Source: Rickettsiales bacterium (GTDB lineage: Bacteria > Pseudomonadota > Alphaproteobacteria > Rickettsiales > CANDYO01). From it: a stretch of 5,857 nucleotides of DNA. The notes under the pieces were generated by a model. The model was not told the origin of the DNA, searched no databases, and worked only from the letters and a program-made list of their open reading frames with translations. Shown here in pieces: positions 1 through 5,857 of the stretch. The stretch's first letter is position 1, and each line of letters begins with the position of its first letter. The stretch is taken from NCBI GenBank assembly GCA_947424995.1, contig CANDYO010000126.1, positions 1 through 5,857 on the forward strand, given 5' to 3'. Made by a program: the position numbers and the translations under genes.

Positions 1-992
1 CAGAAAAAATTAATCTTCAGCCTACTTTTTTTGAAGCTACAACCGCTGCTGCATTTCTAGCTTTTAGCAAAGTTAAAGCGGATGTACTCATTTTAGAAGT
101 TGGGATGGGGGGTAGGCTTGATGCCACGAACGTCATAGATAATCCTGTAATGTCCATAATCACCAGTATCTCTATGGATCATGTAGAGTTTTTAGGCGAT
201 AGTTTAGAAAAAATAGCCTTTGAAAAAGCTGGTATAATTAAGTTTAATTGTCCTTGTGTAATTAGTCAGCAATATCCAGAAGTTCTAGAAATGCTATTTA
301 AGGTAGCTGAAAGCAAAAATTCTAACTCCTACGTTTACGAATATGATTGGATGGTTTCCAAAACTTTAGATAAAACTATTCTCTATGAATCTCAACAGAC
401 GACTCTTCATTTACCAGCTCCAAACTTACAAGGCGACCATCAATACATTAATGCTGGCAATGCTATAGCTGCTATACTTAACTTAAAGCAATTCAAAATT
501 AGCGACGAACAGATCGCTACTGGCTTAATTAAGGCCTTCTGGCCGGCAAGATTACAAAAACTGACTGATGGTGCTCTTGTTAAACTATTGCCTAGTTCTT
601 GGCAAATTTGGGTTGATGGAGCCCACAATGAAGCTGGGGCACATGTGTTATCCATCTGGCTATCAGATCAACCGATAATGCCAACCTATCTACTTTTTGG
701 CATGACTAAGGGACGTGATTGTCAAATATTTTTAGAAAACTTCGTTGATAAAGTTAAGCACGTAGTTGGAATCAGCATTGAAGCTGAGCCATCAAGCTAT
801 AGTGGAGAGTTCGTTAAAAATGAAGCGGTAAAAATGGATATTCCCGCTTCCACTTGCGCTTCTATTGAGGAAGCTTTAATAGCGATAGTGAAAATGGAAT
901 CGGAGCCCGCTAGAATAATTGTCTGCGGTTCGCTATACTTAGCCGGTGATTTATTATTTAAAAATCAAGGACTAAATAAAAGAAATTGTTAA
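1..992 (+). CDS. folC: FolC, bifunctional dihydrofolate synthase / folylpolyglutamate synthase (5' partial)
   Basis: This is a cytosolic ATP-dependent ligase of the Mur-ligase superfamily. It adds glutamate to dihydropteroate and extends the polyglutamate tail of folates. The frame is open from base 3, the first complete codon. An ATG at 105 is internal, because residues before it (TFFEATTAAAFLAF, then LILEVG) are already typical FolC. The GMGGRLDATNV motif spans that ATG. It is followed by SMDHVEFLG, then FEKAGIIK, whose first lysine matches the position carbamoylated in E. coli FolC. Further on come LQGDHQYINAGNAIAA, WPARLQ, VDGAHNEAG (the DGAHN motif that starts the C-terminal domain) and the closing CGSLYLAGDLL. 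About 329 residues are visible of a usual 420-430, so the P-loop region and roughly 90-100 N-terminal residues lie upstream of the window. The stop at 990-992 overlaps the stop of the convergent gene. No disruption is seen. Confidence 0.95.
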   Translation, partial: EKINLQPTFFEATTAAAFLAFSKVKADVLILEVGMGGRLDATNVIDNPVMSIITSISMDHVEFLGDSLEKIAFEKAGIIKFNCPCVISQQYPEVLEMLFKVAESKNSNSYVYEYDWMVSKTLDKTILYESQQTTLHLPAPNLQGDHQYINAGNAIAAILNLKQFKISDEQIATGLIKAFWPARLQKLTDGALVKLLPSSWQIWVDGAHNEAGAHVLSIWLSDQPIMPTYLLFGMTKGRDCQIFLENFVDKVKHVVGISIEAEPSSYSGEFVKNEAVKMDIPASTCASIEEALIAIVKMESEPARIIVCGSLYLAGDLLFKNQGLNKRNC

Positions 993-1543
993 TTCTTGAT
1001 GTTTTCCACCACTCCATCAAGATCCATTAAGAGAGTATAGACCTTAAGTTCAGGGAAATGCTTTTTCATGAAAATTTTAGTTTTCTTAAAAACATTTCTA
1101 TGAGTTTCAGTTTCTAGAGCTCTCGTAGCAATAGCTTCTTTGCCCTTTATAAGTTTATAAGCTCCGCAATTTCTATGGTCTAGAAAAATTACTCGCTTAA
1201 TGTGATGTAGCCCTTTAAGAATTCCTATGACTTCTTCAATGGTTTCTCCCCAGTCTGGATATTTAGTTTCTACCAAAGACAAACTACCACCTGGCAAAGC
1301 AATTTCATCATAATCTGCTTCTAGATGGAGAAATTCACTCATTAGCTGCTCTACTTCTCTTCTAAACCGAAAGTCCACACAAGACACCAATAAAGTATCT
1401 GTATAGCGGCGTTTTGTAGATTTGCCTACGCTAACCTTAAATTCATCAAGCTTGATAGCTTCGTCAAAGATCTTTTTATTTTGTTTCTTATAAAAATAAA
1501 AATTGCCAAAGATAAAATCAGCCGTCTTTTTAAATATGCTCAT
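989..1543 (-). CDS. Divergent beta-carbonic-anhydrase-like protein
   Basis: This predicted cytosolic protein of 184 residues keeps the zinc-site signature of beta-carbonic anhydrases. It has C-x-D-x-R (Cys55, Asp57, Arg59 in SCVDFRFR) and H-x-x-C-G-A (His123, Cys126 in LDHRNCGAY). The Cys/His/Cys set would bind zinc and the Asp-Arg pair is the usual catalytic dyad, so hydration of CO2 to bicarbonate is plausible. Differences from classical enzymes are clear. LPGGSLSL (83-90) stands where RNAGN is expected, about 50 mostly basic residues precede the first cysteine, and only 58 follow Cys126. It may belong to a separate putative carbonic-anhydrase family (possibly Pfam Pro_CA_2, from memory) rather than Pro_CA. 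The ATG at 1541-1543 is supported by AAGGAAG nine bases upstream. It is the last gene of the leftward run, 74 bases after the DUF4153 gene, and may be cotranscribed with it. Metal binding is well supported; catalytic activity is inference. Confidence 0.72.
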   Translation of the reverse strand: MSIFKKTADFIFGNFYFYKKQNKKIFDEAIKLDEFKVSVGKSTKRRYTDTLLVSCVDFRFRREVEQLMSEFLHLEADYDEIALPGGSLSLVETKYPDWGETIEEVIGILKGLHHIKRVIFLDHRNCGAYKLIKGKEAIATRALETETHRNVFKKTKIFMKKHFPELKVYTLLMDLDGVVENIKN

Positions 1544-1552
1544 TTTTATATA

Positions 1553-1559
1553 CTTCCTT
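1553..1559 (-). promoter_or_regulatory. Shine-Dalgarno of the carbonic-anhydrase-like gene
   Basis: On the - strand, AAGGAAG lies nine bases before the ATG at 1543. It is the purine-rich block that fixes this start codon. The spacer (TATATAAAA) is pure A+T. Confidence 0.7.
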
Positions 1560-1581
1560 TAGATTCTTTTTAAGAATATCT

Positions 1582-1610
1582 AAAAAAAACTAATAAAAGG
1601 TTAATGAGTT
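1582..1610 (-). terminator. Weak candidate intrinsic terminator after the DUF4153 gene
   Basis: Reading leftward after the DUF4153 stop, AACTcAT and ATtAGTT can pair as a short stem with one mismatch around a loop of about nine bases. Eight T residues follow directly (bases 1582-1589 on the + strand read as A). The layout is that of a rho-independent terminator, but the stem is AT-rich and imperfect, so it could be leaky or fortuitous. The 74-base gap (1544-1617) is the longest non-coding stretch in the window. I find no convincing -35/-10 pair in it. Confidence 0.3.
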
Positions 1611-1617
1611 GTATTTT

Positions 1618-3369
1618 TTAGTTTAAAGCTTTTATTAAAAGAATTATATCGACGGATGAAATAACAGGTTTATGCTCATCTTGATCAAAGCTACCAGATA
1701 GTCTTTTTACAACAAGCTTTGCTGAGAGATTCGAGGTTTTTTTCTCTAAAACTAAATCATCTAAATCGTCAATGTTATCCTGTTTTACAAGCTCATTTAA
1801 CTCAAAAACTATTTCGTTTCTTTCGTTCATTTGTACGATGTAATGGTTCGTCGTTGGATCTAGCTTGATAGACAGCTTTAACCTACCATTATCTAAGATA
1901 ATATTTTTAATCATCTCATTATATGAGTAGAAACTTGTTTCAATCAGATAATCATATCCAGCAATACCAATATATGAATCTTTCTTCGTGTTAAAATAAA
2001 AATTATCTTTGTATTTATTCGAAGAAACATAAGCAACGCCAAGATCGCTCATGATTTGCTTTACTCCTTGAAAATTCGAATCTTTTGCATTAGGCAAATT
2101 AGTAAACCATACTTTAAGCTTTTCACTTTTTTCAGTATCAACAAGATAATCGATAATAGAGCTTATTTTAACTCGGTCATCTAAGCTCACCTCTTGAGGA
2201 GACGTTTGAATTTGATCATCGACAAGAAGATGATTTTTCTCAAGTAGCGCTTTAAGTCTACCAATTTGGCTATTAGATGAGATGCCAACAGCTCCCCACG
2301 GACCAAAAGAAGCAAGAATCAATAATGTAATAATACTTATAAATATAAATTTGAGCGCTTCTTGCCTATATTTTGTTAAAACAAAAAAGCTAGAGATAGC
2401 AAACCATGCTAAACAGAGCAAGATTGTATAGCGTCCTTCTGTAAGACCATATTCAGAAACGCGAAACTCTATAGCAACGGCTAAAAGAGCTAGCGGCAAT
2501 AGCAGTATTTTAAAAAAATGACGACTAAATAATTTAATTATACCTGGGGCATTATGCAAGGGATAGCTGACTAGATATGTAATTATGCTTATAGAGCTAA
2601 AAATCGAAACCAGATAAACTACGCCACCTTTTGGCAAGTTCCAGTCAACTAGAATCTTGATTATGTAGCCATACAATATAACTGAATATATGCATAATAT
2701 TGGCAAAATAATGTAAGATAGGATAATTTTTAACGCCCTCGGATAATCTTTTTCTACTGAGTCATAGTTATTTGGAATCCCAGCCATAGCAACAATTGGC
2801 GAAAAAAAAGCAGCAATCACTATCCAGATATAAAAATAAAGTATTTCATAAAAATCAACAGCGAATAGAAATTTTAAACTTGCAGGAATAAAAGCAACCG
2901 CAATAAATAATATAATTGCAGCTAAAATTGTAAAACAAAGATGAGACCAAAGGTAATAATTAAATGTCCAAATTTGATCATTTGATGATTTCTTATTTAA
3001 GAATGGAGCAATAAAAACACTTAAAAACAATCCAATTCCTAAAAAGTAAAAAGGAACAAGGCTATTTTTATAAAAATAAAGTTGTAATATTAGAGCCAAA
3101 AAGATAACCACGCCAATAGCGTAATAACGCGCGAGACTCCACTTCATACTTTCAGCAAATAGCTTTAATGCTATAAACCAAAACATGCCACAAAATAGAG
3201 CCTTCAGAATGCTTTTATCAGAATTTAATAGGCTTAACCCTTCTTCAGTGTCCGTTGTTTTAGCTATAATAAAAACCGTAAACAACAAACTAAATAAACA
3301 AGGAATAGAGAACCTAACAATGGTTGCTAGCATTTTATTTGTTAAAGTATGAACGGCTCTTTTAAACAT
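1618..3369 (-). CDS. DUF4153 domain multi-pass inner-membrane protein
   Basis: This is a 583-residue integral membrane protein of unknown function. The first 355 residues hold about 10-11 hydrophobic segments, near 18-37, 55-72, 82-100, 104-123, 142-163, 174-196, 213-240, 249-269, 285-302, 314-332 and 337-354. The remaining 225 or so are a hydrophilic domain with no motif I recognise. Features I associate with DUF4153 proteins, common in alphaproteobacteria, are WNLPKGG (243-249), YPLHNAPG (269-276), EYGLTEGRY (306-314) and SFGPWGA (354-360), followed by SSNSQIGRL (364-372) leading into the soluble part. The length fits the alphaproteobacterial members I recall, about 550-620 residues. The ATG at 3367-3369 has AGGA seven bases upstream. 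Only 13 bases separate it from the hemJ stop, so cotranscription with the heme genes is likely. No role in heme metabolism is established; transport or envelope functions would be guesses. Confidence 0.8.
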   Translation of the reverse strand: MFKRAVHTLTNKMLATIVRFSIPCLFSLLFTVFIIAKTTDTEEGLSLLNSDKSILKALFCGMFWFIALKLFAESMKWSLARYYAIGVVIFLALILQLYFYKNSLVPFYFLGIGLFLSVFIAPFLNKKSSNDQIWTFNYYLWSHLCFTILAAIILFIAVAFIPASLKFLFAVDFYEILYFYIWIVIAAFFSPIVAMAGIPNNYDSVEKDYPRALKIILSYIILPILCIYSVILYGYIIKILVDWNLPKGGVVYLVSIFSSISIITYLVSYPLHNAPGIIKLFSRHFFKILLLPLALLAVAIEFRVSEYGLTEGRYTILLCLAWFAISSFFVLTKYRQEALKFIFISIITLLILASFGPWGAVGISSNSQIGRLKALLEKNHLLVDDQIQTSPQEVSLDDRVKISSIIDYLVDTEKSEKLKVWFTNLPNAKDSNFQGVKQIMSDLGVAYVSSNKYKDNFYFNTKKDSYIGIAGYDYLIETSFYSYNEMIKNIILDNGRLKLSIKLDPTTNHYIVQMNERNEIVFELNELVKQDNIDDLDDLVLEKKTSNLSAKLVVKRLSGSFDQDEHKPVISSVDIILLIKALN

Positions 3370-3376
3370 AATATTA

Positions 3377-3380
3377 TCCT
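3377..3380 (-). promoter_or_regulatory. Shine-Dalgarno of the DUF4153 gene
   Basis: AGGA on the - strand lies seven bases before the ATG at 3369, inside the 13-base gap that follows the hemJ stop. The placement supports this start and close coupling to hemJ translation. Confidence 0.6.
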
Positions 3381-3382
3381 AA

Positions 3383-3817
3383 TTAAAATGGCTTAACTAT
3401 AACCAAGATAACTATTATCACCATCAGCACCGGAGGGACCTCGTTTATAATTCGATAAAACTTTGCTTTATATTTATTTTTTCCATGTTCAAAATCTTTT
3501 CTTCTTCTACCTAAAAAATGATGAAGATATAACATTATCAAAACTATAAGCCCTTTGAGATGAAACCAACCGCCTAAATTTTTAAAGCCGTAGATTTCAG
3601 CTGCCCAAAATCCAAAAACAAGACTTAAAATCATTGCTGGATTCATTATTCCCTTAAGCAATCGTCTTTCCATGGTTTGAAAAAGCTTATCTTCTTTGCT
3701 TCCTGGTTGAAGTTCGCTATGATAAACGAAAAGCCTAGGTAAATAAAATAAACCAGCCATCCAAAAGATAACAAAAATTAAATGGATTGCTTTTATCCAA
3801 TCGTAGTATTCTGACAT
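3383..3817 (-). CDS. hemJ: HemJ, protoporphyrinogen IX oxidase
   Basis: HemJ is the membrane-embedded protoporphyrinogen IX oxidase used by many alphaproteobacteria and cyanobacteria in place of HemG or HemY. It converts protoporphyrinogen IX to protoporphyrin IX, the substrate of HemH. The protein starts MSEYYDWIKAIHLIFVIFWM and has 144 residues, a normal HemJ length. About four membrane segments are visible (near 8-28, 57-74, 86-102, 126-142). Family-typical features are His12 in KAIH, YLPRLFVYH (25-33), WFHLKGL (84-90), LHHFLGRRRKDF (98-109) and INEVPPVL followed by the terminal VKPF. Conserved histidines (His12, His33, His86, His99/100) are candidates for heme binding known in the family. 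A longer open frame reaches an ATG at 3871 but adds 18 atypical residues, overlaps the end of hemH and ignores the AAAGGAA block at 3827-3833, so the ATG at 3815-3817 is chosen. The gene begins 19 bases after the hemH stop. Confidence 0.93.
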   Translation of the reverse strand: MSEYYDWIKAIHLIFVIFWMAGLFYLPRLFVYHSELQPGSKEDKLFQTMERRLLKGIMNPAMILSLVFGFWAAEIYGFKNLGGWFHLKGLIVLIMLYLHHFLGRRRKDFEHGKNKYKAKFYRIINEVPPVLMVIIVILVIVKPF

Positions 3818-3826
3818 ATTTTTATA

Positions 3827-3833
3827 TTCCTTT
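3827..3833 (-). promoter_or_regulatory. Shine-Dalgarno deciding the hemJ start
   Basis: AAAGGAA on the - strand lies nine bases before the ATG at 3817 and directly after the hemH stop region. It selects this ATG over the in-frame ATG at 3871. Confidence 0.7.
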
Positions 3834-3836
3834 ATT

Positions 3837-4883
3837 TTATTTGCATAAACAATTAATGAACTTATCAGCACATACTGATTTAGTAAATAGTTTTAAGTTA
3901 TTTTTAGCATTTTTAGGCGTATTGCTTAACATAAAATTAACTTGATTGACTAAACTTTGAATAAAGTTTACCTCTTCATTCAAGGCAGGGATACGGATAT
4001 AAGCTTTTTTGCAGTTTTTTTCAAACAATTCTTTATAGTCGATATCCAACTCAACTAATGTTTCAGAATGCTCTGATACAAAGGCTATTGGCACCACTAC
4101 AACGGTTATATTATCTTTAGCAGCCCTAATTAACTCTTCCTCTGTAGACGGACCTATCCATTTTAATGACCCTACTTTACTTTGATAGCAAACTATATAA
4201 TCTGCTTCGCTAATAGCTAATTCTTTAGCTATTTTTTTGCTAGTTTCTTCTATTTGAAATTGATAAGGATCTCCTTGTTTTATGATGTAATCAGGTAATC
4301 CATGCGCAGAAAATAATATTCTAAATTTATCTTTGAGTTGAAATATTTGCTCCTTTATTAAAGTTACATGAGCTTTAATAAAACTTGGATCTTGATAATA
4401 GCAGCATACTGATTTTAAGTTAATGTTTTTTAAACTAGATTTTTTTAATAGATTGGCAAATTCTTTTAAAGACGATTCTGTTGTAGTTGTAGAAAACTGG
4501 GGATAAAGAGGTAACAATAATATTTCATCTGGAGCAAAGTCTTCCAATAAGTTTATTACTTCGCTAGCAAAAGGGTGCCAATAACGCATAGATACCAACA
4601 CTTTAAATGTTTTATCTTTTTCTTCATTTAAACTAACCTCTAGGGCCTGCGCTTGTCCTTGAGTTAAAGCAAGTATAGGCGACCTTCCGCCAATTTTTGA
4701 ATAGATAGCTTTAGCCTTTTCCTCTCTTTTAAAAGAAATAAATTTAGCTAATAACCATCTAAATGGATTGCTTAAACGAATAATGGCTGGATCATAAAAT
4801 AAGTTAAAAAGAAATTGTTTCACCGAAGAAAGCTTATCTGGTCCGCCTAAATTTAATAATACTACCGCTATTTTTTTAGTCAT
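3837..4883 (-). CDS. hemH: HemH, ferrochelatase (probable [2Fe-2S] type)
   Basis: Ferrochelatase inserts Fe2+ into protoporphyrin IX to make protoheme, the final step of this pathway. The 348 residues match the family length. The start MTKKIAVVLLNLGGPD is classical. It is followed by DPAIIRL (31-37), GGRSPI (65-70), VSMRYWHP (97-104) and LLPLYPQFSTTTT (123-135). Next come LFSAHGLP with catalytic His194, YQSKVG (233-238) and AFVSEHSETLVELDIDY (267-283), where Glu274 matches the catalytic glutamate. The C-terminus extends past the core and ends with Cys338, Cys345 and Cys347. With Cys160 or Cys161 this reproduces the four-cysteine cluster arrangement described for Caulobacter and Mycobacterium tuberculosis enzymes, so a [2Fe-2S] cluster is likely. 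The gene overlaps the end of hemE by 8 bases. No good Shine-Dalgarno precedes it (only AAAGA next to the ATG), so translation is probably coupled to hemE. It is likely peripheral to the inner membrane beside HemJ. Confidence 0.97.
   Translation of the reverse strand: MTKKIAVVLLNLGGPDKLSSVKQFLFNLFYDPAIIRLSNPFRWLLAKFISFKREEKAKAIYSKIGGRSPILALTQGQAQALEVSLNEEKDKTFKVLVSMRYWHPFASEVINLLEDFAPDEILLLPLYPQFSTTTTESSLKEFANLLKKSSLKNINLKSVCCYYQDPSFIKAHVTLIKEQIFQLKDKFRILFSAHGLPDYIIKQGDPYQFQIEETSKKIAKELAISEADYIVCYQSKVGSLKWIGPSTEEELIRAAKDNITVVVVPIAFVSEHSETLVELDIDYKELFEKNCKKAYIRIPALNEEVNFIQSLVNQVNFMLSNTPKNAKNNLKLFTKSVCADKFINCLCK
4876..4883 (-). other. hemE/hemH 8-base coding overlap
   Basis: The hemH ATG (4881-4883) lies inside hemE, five bases before the hemE stop triplet ends at 4876. 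Upstream of this ATG there is no strong Shine-Dalgarno sequence, unlike the other three internal starts of this gene run. This points to re-initiation by ribosomes finishing hemE and hence matched synthesis of the two enzymes. Confidence 0.75.
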
Positions 4884-5857
4884 TCTTTATCGCTTTTATA
4901 TAATTTACTAAGAACTCAACATTTTCTATCGGGGTTTTTGGTAACACACCATGACCTAGATTAAAGATGAAATTTTCACCTTTCATGGTTTGTAGAATAT
5001 TATCTATTCTCTCTTTTATAAAATCCGTTGAATTACTAAATAGCACTAAAGGATCTAGATTTCCTTGAATTATTTTGTTATTGCTGTGATTTTTTACAAA
5101 ATTTAATGACATATATTGATCTACACTTATAGCCTGACAATCAACCTCCAAACAGAATTTTTCATATTGCAGTGAACTCATTCTAGGAAAGCAAATTATA
5201 GGAATATTAGGATAGATAATCCTCACTTTTTTTATTATTGCTTGAGTTGGTTTTATTACTAATTGCTGATAATCTTCGCCAACTAACAATCCAGCCCAAC
5301 TATCAAAAATTTGAATAATATCTACGCCTGCCTTTATTTGGTCGATTAAATGTTGAGCAATATCATCTACTAAGTGCTCCATTAATTTATCGAAAAATAG
5401 TCTATTATTATAATAAGTTATTTTAGTTACTGATAAATCTCTAGATATTTTTCCTTCCACCATATAAGCAGCTATGGTCCATGCACCTCCAGAAAAGCCA
5501 ATTAAGGATATATTTTTAGCAAGCTTACTTTTTACTTTTTCTATGGCCTCATAAACTGGAAGTAATTTTTGTTTATCTCTTCTAGAGAAAGCTTCCTTCA
5601 TTTCTTCGTTTGTTTGAATGGATTCTAAAATAGGACCAGAATTTTCTTCAAATCTTACTTTTATTCCCATAGCATCTGGAATAACCAAAATATCTGAAAA
5701 AATTATAGCTGCATCGATATCAAAACGTCTTATTGGTTGTAAAGTAACTTCGCAAGCTAAATCAGGATTATAGCATAAATCTAAAAAACCTTTTGTTTCT
5801 TTCCTAATTTTTTGATATTCAGGTAAATATCGTCCAGCTTGTCTCATTAACCAAATA
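4876..5857 (-). CDS. hemE: HemE, uroporphyrinogen III decarboxylase (5' partial)
   Basis: HemE is a cytosolic cofactor-free enzyme that removes four acetate carboxyls from uroporphyrinogen III to give coproporphyrinogen III. The frame stays open to the right edge. Codons for I-W-L precede the Met at 5845-5847, giving the family motif IWLMRQAGRYLPEY, so that Met is internal and perhaps 20-25 N-terminal residues lie beyond the window. Counting from that Met, conserved elements are Arg2 and Arg6, FSDIL (50-54, active-site Asp52), GFSGGAWTIAAYMVEG (117-132, Tyr128), IFDSWAG (180-186, Ser183), CFPRM (219-223), QGNLDP (261-266) and FNLGHGVLPKTP (295-306, His299). Expected catalytic and substrate-binding positions are all present. 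The motif near 240 reads SVDQYMSL, where many homologues have an aromatic residue straight after the Asp. The end overlaps hemH by 8 bases, making it the upstream member of the visible heme operon. Confidence 0.97.
   Translation of the reverse strand, partial: IWLMRQAGRYLPEYQKIRKETKGFLDLCYNPDLACEVTLQPIRRFDIDAAIIFSDILVIPDAMGIKVRFEENSGPILESIQTNEEMKEAFSRRDKQKLLPVYEAIEKVKSKLAKNISLIGFSGGAWTIAAYMVEGKISRDLSVTKITYYNNRLFFDKLMEHLVDDIAQHLIDQIKAGVDIIQIFDSWAGLLVGEDYQQLVIKPTQAIIKKVRIIYPNIPIICFPRMSSLQYEKFCLEVDCQAISVDQYMSLNFVKNHSNNKIIQGNLDPLVLFSNSTDFIKERIDNILQTMKGENFIFNLGHGVLPKTPIENVEFLVNYIKAIKND

Noticed and set aside
105..107. ATG as a possible folC start
   Set aside because: The frame is open upstream and encodes conserved FolC residues (TFFEAT, LILEVG); the ATG falls within the GMGGRLDATN motif.
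440..655. A 71-codon open frame on the - strand inside folC
   Set aside because: It lies wholly antisense to a well-conserved part of FolC (including DGAHN), has no Shine-Dalgarno and no recognisable protein features; it is a shadow of the real frame.
1618..2270. The soluble C-terminal part of the DUF4153 protein as a separate fused domain
   Set aside because: A hydrophilic tail of this size is consistent with full-length family members as I recall them, and no break, repeat or second motif marks a fusion.
1489..3080. The 12-mer TATAAAAATAAA occurs three times (ending at 1500, 2840 and 3080)
   Set aside because: Each copy is inside a coding region and reads as aromatic/lysine codons (such as YFYK or FYFYK) on the - strand. 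In an AT-rich genome this is expected low complexity rather than a regulatory or mobile repeat.
5845..5847. ATG as a possible hemE start
   Set aside because: Codons before it encode I-W-L, completing the HemE motif IWLMRQAGRY, so the gene continues beyond the right edge.

Overview
The window is about one third G+C, lysine/isoleucine-rich and almost fully coding. Six genes fill it, with no gap above about 75 bases. The gene set suggests an alphaproteobacterium with a reduced, AT-rich genome, probably of the Rickettsiales or a similar host-associated group such as Holosporales. The evidence is base composition, the hemE-hemH-hemJ order, HemJ as the protoporphyrinogen oxidase, a DUF4153 membrane protein, and a ferrochelatase with the C-terminal cysteine pattern of the bacterial [2Fe-2S] type. 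The organism assignment is inference.

Layout: bases 1-992 (+ strand) hold the last roughly 330 residues of FolC, the dihydrofolate/folylpolyglutamate synthase, whose N-terminus lies before the window. All other genes are on the - strand and run from right to left: hemE (5' end cut by the right edge), hemH, hemJ, a DUF4153 multi-membrane-spanning protein, and a small beta-carbonic-anhydrase-like protein. hemE and hemH overlap by 8 bases. hemH to hemJ is 19 bases, hemJ to DUF4153 is 13 bases, and DUF4153 to the carbonic-anhydrase-like gene is 74 bases. That last gene converges on folC, and both stop codons lie in one TTAA at 989-992.

Function: HemE makes coproporphyrinogen III, HemJ oxidises protoporphyrinogen IX, and HemH inserts iron. 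Together they form a late heme-synthesis operon; the coproporphyrinogen III oxidase step must be encoded elsewhere. The DUF4153 protein is probably cotranscribed but has no established link to heme. The carbonic-anhydrase-like gene may be read through or have its own signals, because a weak terminator-like element precedes it.

I saw no mobile element, CRISPR array, RNA gene or phage gene. The region is mostly housekeeping. The points worth a second look are the HemH cysteine set, the divergent carbonic-anhydrase-like protein, the DUF4153 gene attached to the heme operon, and the fused convergent stops.
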